Source: Gamarada debralockiae (lineage: Eukaryota > Ascomycota > Leotiomycetes > Helotiales > Hyphodiscaceae). Taken from it: a stretch of DNA of 16,155 bases. Both the position numbers and the translations under genes were made by a program. Where the stretch lies: contig NXFV01000948.1 in assembly GCA_002803225.1 (NCBI GenBank), forward strand, positions 1-16,155, given 5' to 3'. Position 1 is the first letter of the stretch. Every line of letters begins with the position of its first letter. Below the pieces are notes generated by a model, which saw only the letters and a list, made by a program, of their open reading frames with translations, made no database searches and had not been told where the DNA came from. Of this stretch, positions 1 through 8,691 are shown piece after piece.

Positions 1-57
1 AAAAAAAAAAAAAAAAAAAAAAAAAGAAAAAAGAAAAATTTATATATATATATATTT
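1..57. repeat. Poly-A tract followed by a TA microsatellite at the left edge
   Basis: The window opens with 25 A, a few A-rich interruptions, then an alternating TA run up to about position 56. This is low-complexity sequence. Because it sits exactly at the window edge it may mark where an assembly broke. Confidence 0.9.
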
Positions 58-456
58 AAACAAAGCATGGAGTGCTCGCCAATGCTTCTCATAGGCCCAG
101 TTTCCGTAAGATTCTACGGACGAGAAGGACGAAGATGAAGAGCGTTGCGCGTGGAATCAAAGGGTAGAGATTGATGAAGGGATGGAATGCCAGGTCTGGG
201 AGCGATCCTGCCTCCGGTTCAGTTCGGTTTGGAAGCAATCGAACTATGGGAGAGAAATCCCCACAGTTGCTGTGTAGATAAACCGAAGGATGCAGCCGCT
301 GGAACGTGGGTGTTAGTCTCTGTACACTGCACCGCATACAGATTGAATCAGCAACTCTTAACACAAGTTTGAAAATGTGGGAGGGAATGTGACATCGTCG
401 AGAGAGTGATCGGAAATTGGTCAAGATCTCGTTACGTTGTGAGCAATGCTCTGGTG
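58..456. other. No supported gene; probable 3' flank of the minus-strand repeat-protein gene
   Basis: Open frames exist on both strands here, but none shows a recognisable domain, splice structure or signal peptide. The stretch lies just downstream of the stop of the minus-strand gene at 457 and most simply holds its 3' untranslated region. Confidence 0.4.
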
Positions 457-2605
457 TCATTCAAATCCGACGAAGGTATTAACATCTTCCCAGCTAGCCC
501 TCTCAGCCCTCTCGACCTTGCTCTTTTCTCTCTTCTGTATCTGCTCCTTTTCCCTTGAGGCGGCCTCGAGTGCTTTAGTCTTCTTTGCACCTTCCATTTT
601 TCCAGCGCTTCTTTGCTAGGGTGCGCTTCCGCTTCAAGGATGCAGCTCTAGCGATAATAAGTCTCTTCTGCTCTTCAGCCTGATATTCCCAGAACTGTTG
701 CAACGTTTGCCGATGGCCCGAGTAAGTCATACCAATATGAACAAACCAGTCTTTCCGTGCGAAGTGATGCAAGCTGAAACTCCCGCCGAAATCTTCATCT
801 CGAGACAGTCCATAGGTGTCTTCAACTTGCGACCACAACTTTAAAACTGGAGAGTCCGCCGCTTTCAGATTTCTAGCGTTCTCTCCAAATGCGATTCCGG
901 CGTCTGGTTCCATTCGCACCAAGCTACTTCAACACGCTCCCGCAGAGATTGCTCAAGAAAGCGATGGCAGGATATGAACGGTTCCAAGTCGACTCCAATG
1001 TCCCGAGCCATTTGCGTCGTTTTTTCAAATATGTTGGAACCGTTATAGAAGAGATCATGGGATCATGTCGGACTTCCAGTTCCGACCAAAGGGGACTCGG
1101 CGCTGTTAGCATTGCTTTAAGGTAGCGTGCCTTTGCCTCTATAGCTCGCCGCTCCGGGATACTTTTCCTGCCATAGAAGGATTCGACTGCAGTTTGTTGC
1201 CCCGGACTTGCACCGACTATTCCATATTGGGATTCCCGCAAGCCAAGATCGAGGAGCCACTGAAACCACTTCGTTGCCAAGTCCTCATAACCTGGATTTT
1301 TCGCTCGGGTACATTGAACTACTTCCTTTCCAATTCTGAAAACGAGAGTGGCGAAATGTCTTTCGGAGCTTGTCGCAAGGGAACATGGTTGATGTTAACA
1401 GCCATATTGTGTTTGGCCAGGATGGCGGTGTGCTCGATTCGACGCCTCGTTGCTGCTGTTTGCCCTGCCCATGCTGTTTCGATCTCGTCCCGTTTGTGCG
1501 GCGCTGCCGACAACATATTGTATGGAGCGAAGTCGAGACCCAGGGTCCTAAGCCATTCTCTGCGAGCATTGCTGAAGCTCTCTTTATCATGAAAATCCCG
1601 AGAATAATGGACAGAGTACGTGTTCTCAAATTCGTAAAAAGTCAAATAACGATCTGAAGGTGGTATTAATTCCGCTCGAAATGATTCTGTGTTCCTCGAC
1701 TGAGGTTTTGCGCTGGCCTTCGTCCGTTTTGTCTGCACGTTGCTGGATATAGAAGTGAGAGCTTTGCGGTTCTGAGTAGGAAGATGGGTTTGTCTTTGAA
1801 GTGGTCGGTTCCCACGAATACTCTGGAGTTCGGCAGAGATCGGCAATGATGACCGTATGTAAGGAGAATATGTGTACTGTTGCGCATGAGGATAGTGCTG
1901 AATCGGCGGGTATTGTTGAGGAAGGAAGTGTTGCTGAGATGGGGGACATTGCAGAGAAAGTGAAGGTGGTTTTGGTGGCAGGGAACTGAGGAACCTGAGA
2001 ACCGAAAACGTATTAGCAATTAGTTACCTCGAAATAGGGAGGTTTGAGTACTTCTTAAGTTCCATTGAATCAGGCCCCGACGTCTCCCTGATCGCCATCG
2101 CAATGCCTTCATCCACCCAACTTCTCAGAAGCGCATTCAACCTGGCTTCGGCACCCTCTTTACCATCTCCACTGCTATCGCCCGTGGAACTATGTGCGTT
2201 GAATTTTATCGCATTTTGGGTCCGGGCTAACGTGTTAGTCCAGTCGCCATTCGATTTCGCGACAGTTGGTGCAGACAGACGCGATGCATGACATGTATTC
2301 AGCCTGGCTTCAGTATCATCTCTTTTCCCACTCTCCCTACCCAAAGACACCTGCGCCTTGACTTTCGCAACATTTCCAATGAGCACAGACGCGTTTGTGC
2401 CATAATCTTTGGATTTTGCAGGCTCTGGGGCAGCCAAACGCGGTTTCTTCGTGGCCTTTGGACTCGCGTCATCGTCGCTCGAGATGAGGTTGACAGTTGG
2501 AATTGGGCGCCCAGTTTTCTTGCTGACTATTGGATTGTCATTGCTTGAAATGCTGATCACCGATGCGCTGCGAGAGCGATTGGTCGCCATTGGGTCTATG
2601 GACAT
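457..2605 (-). pseudogene. Unrecognised four-repeat protein gene, frame-disrupted
   Basis: I do not recognise the family. The first in-frame ATG is at 2605 (MSIDPMATNRS). Exon 1 runs to 2028 and carries two SUMO-interaction-like stretches (SASVISISSND and PTVNLISSDDD) and a basic KKPRL patch. An intron of 42 nt (1986-2027) or 33 nt (1995-2027) follows, and both versions keep the frame. Exon 2 begins Pro/Gln-rich and enters the first of four diverged tandem repeats. The frame then stops at 1319. Coding similarity continues in another frame to about 1023, in a third to about 880, in a fourth segment to about 600, and finally in a Lys/Glu-rich tail ending with TGA at 457-459. Each join is mended by one extra base, twice inside A runs (minus strand). 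Either a pseudogene or homopolymer errors in the sequence. If read as it stands, the product is 414 aa. A nuclear role is inferred only from the motifs. Confidence 0.6.
600..1675 (-). repeat. Four tandem protein repeats of about 85-95 residues
   Basis: These are repeats at protein level within the gene at 457-2605. Approximate copies on the minus strand: 1675-1325, 1324-1075, 1074-830 and 829-600. Shared pattern: an aromatic/basic start (ENTYSVHYSRDF in copy 1, EDTYGLSRDEDF in copy 4), then R-x-W-L-x-x-L-G-L (REWLRTLGLDFAPY; KWFQWLLDLGLRESQY; QMARDIGVDLEPF; KDWFVHIGMTYSGH), then an E-x-x-W or E-x-F segment and an R-x-I-E helix (RRRIEHTAIL; RRAIEAKARYL; SHLERTLE). Copies 1-3 close on a motif like SPL-x-x-SELE (ISPLSFSELE; PSPLWSELE; LKLWSQVE). 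The alignment was made by eye; boundaries are good to about 10 residues. Confidence 0.65.
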
Positions 2606-2993
2606 TGATGTGTCGAGTTCGATGTTGATCTTGCGACGCGCCAAAATCGCGACGGGACCAAAATCGCCTCGACACGTGACCTCATCCCATTTCGGAAAGG
2701 ACCCCTTTTCCTCTCCAATCTCTTTATATTGATATTTAAAATCTGTATCGATCAATCTTGAATATTCTGGTTGAATCCAGGTTTTATTTTGAAGAGGGAC
2801 GTCTTGATGTTTATGAACTGATGCTGTCGAACTCGAGCTCTATCAGGGACACAAAACAAAAAGCATTTTTGAATTATCAGGAACGTTTTAGTCTTCATTC
2901 TTCCTCTTATTCTCATTTTGATTATCGACATCTATCAATGGGTATAGAACATATATACAAAGGCCATCTCATAACACATTAACCATTAGCTCA
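2606..2993. other. Intergenic space between two minus-strand genes
   Basis: This holds the upstream region of the four-repeat gene and the 3' flank of the wall-protein gene. The frame of the four-repeat gene stays open upstream of its ATG to about 2755 but has no ATG there, so a short 5' exon cannot be excluded. The part from 2760 to 2990 is AT-rich and shows no gene. Confidence 0.5.
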
Positions 2994-5717
2994 TTACAAC
3001 CACCCAACAATCACAACACCTGCCCCCAATGTCAGGCCCCAAGCCCACACATTTCCCACGCTTCTCGTCACCGCATTACCCGTAAATGTCGTCCCATTGT
3101 ACGTCGACACTCCCGTAGTCGAGGATCCACTTCCAGTCCTCGACGTCCCAAAGCCTCCCATAGTTGCAATAATGCCAGCGAGACCAGAGGCAGTGGTCGT
3201 CGTGCTTCCAAGATACGCACTCAAAGCTTCTGTTACCGACCCGCCAATGACAACAGATGATCCACCACTTTGAAGCGATACGACTGTGCCAGAGACAGTG
3301 ATTGCTGCCCCGCCAGCCTTGAGCGTCTGAGAGCCTGACGCCACCACGTATTCTGGGGTGCTGGAGCCTAACAAGGCGCTGAGCGGTTGTGTTGTGCCTC
3401 CTACTACAACAGAGGATCCGCCGGATTGGAGTGAATACACAGTGCCCGAGACAGTGATGGGAGCGCCTCCTGCTGACAGGGTTTGTGAGCCGATCAGGTA
3501 GGTGGGTGTGGAAGTGGCAGCTGGAGTAATGAGGACCTGTGTGCTGGTTCCTACAGCAATAGTGGCGCCATTTGAGGCGAGGGAGACTGCGGTTCCCGAG
3601 ACAGTTATTTTTCCTCCAGGAGTCACAGTTTGTGTACCGAAGACGAACCCAGATGCCGAATTTGCTGTGACGGTTGAGCTGCCGATCGTCACTACAGCTG
3701 GTGTAGTTGCCACTGCTACTGGGGATGTGGATGGTGAAGGATTTGCAGGGTCGACTACTACCGGAGTTGTGGATGGTGAAGGATTTGCAGGGTCGACTAC
3801 TACAGGGGTTGTGGATGGTGATGGGTTTGCAGGGTCCACTACAGGAGCGGTGGATGTTGTTCCGGTTGGAGGGTCAGAATTTGCTACGGGAGCAGTGGAG
3901 GTCGCCTGAGTCGGATCCACTGCTACTGGGGATGTGGATGGTGATGTTGCGGGATTGACTGAGTCTGAGGGTGCTGTTGATGCAGGAACAACAGGGACCG
4001 TTGTTGGAATTGACGGCGTAGAGGTGGTTGGTGCCACGGTAGGTATAGTCTGGCCTGCTGAGGCGACGCTCGACGTGGTGCTTTCTGGTTGAGGGTTTGT
4101 GACAGGATCGGCAGAAGGAGTTGAGGATGTTGTTGACGAGTATGCTGCTAGTCCTCCAGCAGAGGAGATAACATAAGGCGGGTCATAAAGCAAGAAATGC
4201 CATTGAGATGTGCAAGTAGCCCACAGCGGATCCGCAGTCTGAACTTGAGGTGGAATAGATATGTATGGGAAGCAAGGGTTGTAGGTAACAGTTGCGGTAA
4301 TTTCGTCAACGGCAGTGACTGTTGTTTCATCTGTGCAAGGCGCCCTAAAGCAAGGTGTGTTAATCAGCCGCAATTAAATCTGATGGTTGAGAGAATGCAA
4401 GATTGTAACTTACGTTCCAAATGTAGCTGCCGTATAGTCCGTGGGAGTGTAATATGGGTAAAAAGTGTAGGTGGATCCGAGCGAGCTATAGGCTGGCACA
4501 GTCGAAAGCTCGTTCTCGGCAAATGACAAGGTTGTGGCCTTCGATATTGTGGAACCGACTTGTCCACAGAGATCCTCGGCAGCTAGTGTTTGCAGTGCCA
4601 TATAAATCGACGGTGATGTGCTAAGCTTCCATTAGCCAAAGGGTGAGCCGTTTTCAGAGATGGATCACCTACAATGTAAATCCTTCAGTGTTGACCACCG
4701 TCGTCTTATTGCCTGCAAGGCCAGTGGCAGGCCAGTACATGACTTCAATATTGCCGCCGTAAATGGTGCAAGCACTGCAACAGGGAGAGGTAGCTTTCCA
4801 CGAATATGCTGGGTAGAAAGCCGGAGTATATGCCGAATAAATCAGTGTTTCGGTAGTCGCGACCTGGACCACAGTCGTAGTATATGAGCTCAAAAAAACG
4901 GCGTTGGTTTGCGTGTCAGTTTCTAAACTCGTCACCCCGCTCTCTACATCTGTATTTGTGTTTGTCGTTGTTCCCGTCGCAACTGCTGTGCCTAGTGTTT
5001 CCACCATGCTAAAGGAGGCAAGAGTGCTGGTCGCCGTGGTAGCTGGTACAACAGCACCGGAAGTAAGGGGTGCTGTGGCAAGCCACTCGGTGTAGCTGTC
5101 GTACCAGATATTCGAACAAGAGAAAGCACTCGAATCAGCAGGACTTGAAACATTAACGTAAAGGAAGGAGGTATAATATGCCCAGGGATTCTGCTGTCCG
5201 GTTGGGGTGAAGCCATATACGAGGTTGCCCGGAGTAATACCAGACCAGTACTGTTTTCATGGTCAGTATTTGGTGGGCGAGAAAGAATAGACGAGCTGAG
5301 CAGTGTTTTCACGAGTTGCAGGGCATATATTTATCCCGACGATACGCTCTTTGAAACAGATATACTCGTCCAATTCGCGAATTCGGATAAAAGAGGAAAT
5401 AGAGGGGCTCTACTTACCGGTTGCTCCGGTAGTCTATCACAGTTCCGACCCTGATCACTATTGCATTCAACGGTCGTATAAATGGGACCATCCGTGATTG
5501 TTGGGGACGAGACCGCTCCACTCGAAACTGTAGGCGAGGCTGTGATAGATGCTGTGATAGATGATAGCGCGGATGCGGGAATTATTTTTTCCGTAATCGT
5601 TTCTGGCACTACAGTTGATGTTGATGGTGATGAGGACTGAGCGGTGCCGGAGCCCGTCATATTGAGCCCAAGTTCCATCGCCGTAGCGGAAGAAAGGAGA
5701 AGAGCGAAAAGAAACAT
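2994..5717 (-). CDS. GPI-anchored Ser/Thr-rich cell-wall protein, 811 aa, four exons
   Basis: Exons on the minus strand: 5717-5418, 5250-4673, 4620-4414 and 4344-2994. The introns of 167, 52 and 69 nt all have GT donors (two are GTAAGT) and AG acceptors, and all joins keep frame. The ATG at 5717 starts a signal peptide (MFLFALLLSSATA). Residues about 20-80 are Ser/Thr-rich. A Cys-containing half follows (Cys85, 93, 145, CCSAC at 257-261, Cys311 in EDLCGQVGS, then two further pairs near 364-410); it resembles a family of uncharacterised pezizomycotine surface proteins. Next come a long Pro/Ser/Thr stalk with a 14-residue repeat, then three glycine-rich repeats of the type ITVSGT-x-x-SLQSGGSSVV. 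The Ser/Gly-rich C-terminus and final hydrophobic tail (LTLGAGVVIVGWL) fit a GPI-attachment signal. Expected at the plasma membrane or wall. The enzymatic role, if any, is unknown. Confidence 0.88.
3000..3720 (-). repeat. Three diverged glycine-rich repeats in the wall protein
   Basis: The last exon encodes three related blocks with the core pattern GSQTL-x-AGG-x-x-ITVSGT-x-x-SLQSGGSSVVVGG, each ending in a threonine/leucine segment. The first copy (TVTPGGKITVSGTAVSLAS) is the most diverged; the second and third are close. This repeat type is common in ascomycete wall proteins. The span is approximate: copies lie at about 3600-3670, 3400-3490 and 3220-3330. Confidence 0.75.
3724..3849 (-). 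repeat. Three tandem 42-nt units (14-residue Pro/Ser/Thr repeat)
   Basis: Three head-to-tail copies of a 42-nt unit lie inside the last exon of the wall-protein gene, each encoding VVVDPANPSPSTTP with small changes. More diverged pieces flank the array (for example near 3925-3950). The length is a multiple of three, so copy-number change would keep frame. Such arrays usually vary between strains. Confidence 0.9.
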
Positions 5718-7140
5718 CTTGACGACGTTGTCTGGAAAGAAAGCGAGCGACGAAAAGAAATCCAAGCTCAAAGATGAAAGATTATAACGCGAGTTGTTGA
5801 AGAAGAGACTGAAAGGATTTCAAAGTGGGAGGTTGGATATACAAAGGAGAGTGGATAAGTTAGCGGCACTACCAATCCTGCGGCGTTGGATTCACTGCGG
5901 CACATACAGTAAGTACCTGCAGCCGGAAGACCTAAATTAAGCTTTTCGCAAATAGGATTGTGCCGATCATCCAAAGCGGGGGAAGCCATCCTAGATGAGG
6001 CTTCCGCTGCAGATTTTACCCTGGACGTTGACCGCATGCCACCTTGTTGGCAGGTCAATTCAGCCCCCATCAACCGGTCTATTCAGTCGGGTAGTTACGT
6101 TCAAGCCCGCTTTAAGGGCCCAAATACGACCAGGCCTATCAAAATGAAGGCTGCGAGACATGCATGTGACTCTGTACGTAAACTATTAGCCGCCAAAGTG
6201 CATTAGGTTTAACCGCTTCGCCCTGTGCCGCACGGGTACTCGGCGACAAGCCGGCAAGGCCGTTGAAGGTTTTGGATAATGAGAAGCTGGTTGTCGTGTC
6301 CCGGCAAATGGCGACTCGGACCCCTTTCGCTTTGCACTCACTTTAATATGCATAAAATAAGCGCGCTCGGCTACCTAGTGACCTGTTGGTTGAGAAGGGC
6401 CGAGGCTGTTTGGCAGCCGTCAATCTTCGCTTTTGCTTTCTCAACTTAGAATAGCCGATCATCGCACTGGACTCCGCTTTAAGAAGGCCCTTTCCTCCCC
6501 CAATTTTACCCTGAAATTGTTATGACTCTCAATAGGTATAGAGGCTGCCACGAGTTTCAGAATTTACATCATGTTTTAACCCACTAATTTCACTGTATCC
6601 AGCCAATATGTGCTGTGTTCGTTAATCTCTAATCTTCTTCCTCAGTTCTAGGGATTCAAAGTAGAAGGAGCTCGTACTAAGTTTCATACCCTCACTCGCC
6701 TCTCCAATGATTTGATCAAAATCTTCGAGTGTTCGAAGTTTTACTTCTGATTCGGCAAGATCGTAACAGCGTACTCACCGGAACGTCGGGTAGCTGCAGG
6801 TTTTTTGGGACCGTCGAGGTGTACTGTGTACTTCGTGGTGTACATTAAGTTGGCTTCACATAACGAGTTATCACAAGCGGATCTTCTACTTTTGCTTCTC
6901 TTATCTTCAATCTCTGCCTGGCCGCTACCACCAGCGTGGTTGCAGAGCATGTGGACACTGACCTGTAATCAATTTTGTGTCATTGTGTGAGCATAGCTTG
7001 CAGGTCACTACAAGGTAGCACTACCGAACAAGGCCTCGTGGAGACCCTCTCCATCTCACAGTGTCCATTGACCCAGTAATTCATGTCCATAAAGTGAAGC
7101 TGCTCTTCGTGTCTGAGACTATAGCCACAAGTTCACTCTC
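5718..7140. other. Long intergenic region, no supported gene
   Basis: This contains the promoter of the minus-strand wall-protein gene and the far upstream region of the small secreted protein relic. Open frames at 5768-6073 and 6741-6950 on the minus strand show no known domain. The latter is followed by a splice-like GTGAGT, but no convincing partner exon was found. No tRNA, rRNA or mobile element was recognised. Confidence 0.5.
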
Positions 7141-7314
7141 TGAAATAAAAGGGGGAAAGGTGGAGATGTGCATTAACTGGCTCTTTCCTCCTTATCACAC
7201 TGGCAACTGAGTCTTCAATCAGCACACCAGATTCGTTCCAAATCCACTCCCCAGTTAATCCCCAAACCCCTACTCCGTCGCCATACTCCACTTCAAACCT
7301 CTTCGACCATTAAG
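7141..7314 (+). promoter_or_regulatory. Promoter and pyrimidine-rich leader of the small secreted protein relic
   Basis: An A/T-rich AAATAAAAG box lies near 7142-7150. It is followed by a C/T- and CA-rich stretch of about 130 nt running up to the ATG at 7315, as is common in the 5' leaders of well-expressed filamentous fungal genes. This supports the reading that a real gene once started at 7315. Confidence 0.45.
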
Positions 7315-7675
7315 ATGCGCCTTGCAACAATAGCTATTGCCTTCGCAATTGCCACAACAAGCTCCTGATTATTTGCCTGCAAGAGCGAAGCAAAACACAA
7401 ACCACCTGCTGCAGTGAACGCGTCACCGATACCGGTACAGAATCCATCGAAACTGGCTATAAGTGAGATCTGCTCGATGCTAGCATTATTCCCCCTTTCA
7501 GTCCCAAGTTTTAGTATCTAGCTCTCCCATTCACTTCTTTCCAAGCTCTCTGACGCATGATTGACACTCTACAGGTACGGAGGCCCTCCACGGTCCTGTT
7601 GCCGGCATCTACGGATGTGGGGAAGGCAAGACAAAAAAAAAATATCATGTTGCGAGCTGTTTAAAGTCAAGGTAA
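7315..7675 (+). pseudogene. Relic of a small cysteine-rich secreted protein gene
   Basis: The ATG at 7315 opens a clear signal-peptide sequence (MRLATIAIAFAIATTSS) that ends at a TGA (7366-7368). Coding-like sequence continues in another frame from about 7374 to 7462, with Cys residues in CLQERSKTQTTCCSERV and ending ETGYK. A probable intron at 7463-7574 has a GTGAGA donor, a CTGAC branch site near 7550 and an ACAG acceptor. A last segment, TEALHGPVAGIYGCGEGK then KKYHVASC, ends at TAA 7673-7675. The three segments make sense together (signal peptide, about five Cys, roughly 75-80 residues), but two joins are out of frame by one base. I therefore call it a decayed gene. The function is unknown; no family was identified with confidence. 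A wrong intron choice or sequence errors are the alternatives. Confidence 0.45.
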
Positions 7676-8608
7676 ATTCACTGCAATTTCTTCGGTATTG
7701 AGAAAACTTCTGAGAAATGACAGTTGCTGGCGGATCCCTAGGACGAGAAAGAGAGCATTGGAGAAGACAGGCCGAAAGACTACGAAGGATAAATTAATAA
7801 AGTTCGGTAGTTCTTCATACTAGGTCATTGGTAAACATTTCCGACGTGAGGGCGAGTGATACAAGACATAGGAGAAAGTCTTGAAACTTAGGTTTAGGTT
7901 CAGGTTTGGTAGAATTCCATTGTGTGATCTGCATTCCAGCTGTTCGTGGGTTTTCGATATACTTTGGAGGCATCTTTCAAAGGGGTGAGAACGAGGGAAT
8001 GTTATAGCATGTTTTGGAAGTCCCAGGTGTTTTATGTTACTTTGAATTACTTTTCTTGGGCGGAATAGTGAAATGAAGGGGCTATTAGCTCAGCTCCTGA
8101 CTCTGCCCTTCAACCATTGTTAAACACTTGAAGCCAATTAGTATGCCTATAATGCAGCTTCAGGAAATCAATCCAATTTTGATGTTTTGTTCCGTTGCAA
8201 ATATTTTGAGCGTGACGTGCAAGATCCTTTGGGCAGTGGACTTCAAGTTCCGCCGAACTACTTGGCATGGGAAAACAACAACCACGGACCCCGAACTCTT
8301 GGAAGGCTGGATTATACAGTTTTGCTGTGCCTTTTACTTGAATGCTGTCGTGCTTATTCGTGAAAGATGGTAATTGGACCATGGCATTGATAGAGTCAGT
8401 ACGTAAATGGCTTCCTTCCTAGCGTCCTGCAGCCTCCGGACATAAGGCAAGGCTGTCCGGACTTTGGGATCGTTCCCGCCAATCTCGTAGACCCCCTCAC
8501 ACTTTTGACTTGAACTGTATTAATTGCAATTGGTCTCGGGTAGTATGTTAAACCAAAAATGTTGTGAAGTGAGAAGGGATTTATCTTGGGAGATCATCTG
8601 CTTGAAGA
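7676..8608. other. Intergenic region, no supported gene
   Basis: Two overlapping open frames on opposite strands near 8110-8382 have no recognisable motif, start context or splice sites. A short TTAGG-like run lies near 7887-7908. A doubled TCCGGAC element lies at 8435-8462 and is listed separately. The right part is the promoter of the SnoaL-like gene. Confidence 0.5.
8435..8462. promoter_or_regulatory. Doubled TCCGGAC element upstream of the SnoaL-like gene
   Basis: TCCGGAC occurs at 8435-8441 and again at 8456-8462, exactly 21 bp (two helical turns) apart and about 230 bp before the ATG at 8692. CGG/CCG triplets are the half-sites of fungal Zn2Cys6 activators. The binding role is inference only. 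Confidence 0.25.
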
Positions 8609-8615
8609 TATAAAG
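8609..8615 (+). promoter_or_regulatory. TATA box of the SnoaL-like gene
   Basis: TATAAAG lies 77 bp before the start codon at 8692, a usual distance for fungal genes with a short leader. Confidence 0.5.
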
Positions 8616-8691
8616 ATGGACATTCCTTCAAATTTTGGAAAGCAAGATTCTCAATTGGAAAAGCACTTAAGTCCTCATCAGAGTATTCACA

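Noticed and set aside
89..460. Minus-strand open frame of 123 residues near the left end
   Set aside because: No domain or splice evidence; it overlaps the end of the four-repeat gene in another frame.
3502..3958. Plus-strand open frames opposite the wall-protein gene
   Set aside because: They mirror the repetitive Ser/Thr/Pro exon on the minus strand; composition alone keeps them open.
4992..5312. Minus-strand open frame rich in Pro/Leu
   Set aside because: It is out of frame with exon 2 of the wall protein, whose correct frame runs through the same bases with good splice sites.
5768..6073. Minus-strand frame upstream of the wall-protein start
   Set aside because: It does not connect in frame to the signal peptide through any evident intron and has no recognised motif.
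6741..6950. Minus-strand frame followed by a GTGAGT
   Set aside because: No partner exon or recognisable protein sequence; kept only as part of the intergenic description.
7887..7908. TTAGG-like short repeats resembling telomere sequence
   Set aside because: Only about three imperfect units; far too short for an interstitial telomere tract.
8110..8382. Overlapping open frames on both strands
   Set aside because: No domain, signal peptide or splice site was recognised, and they lie in a non-coding stretch.
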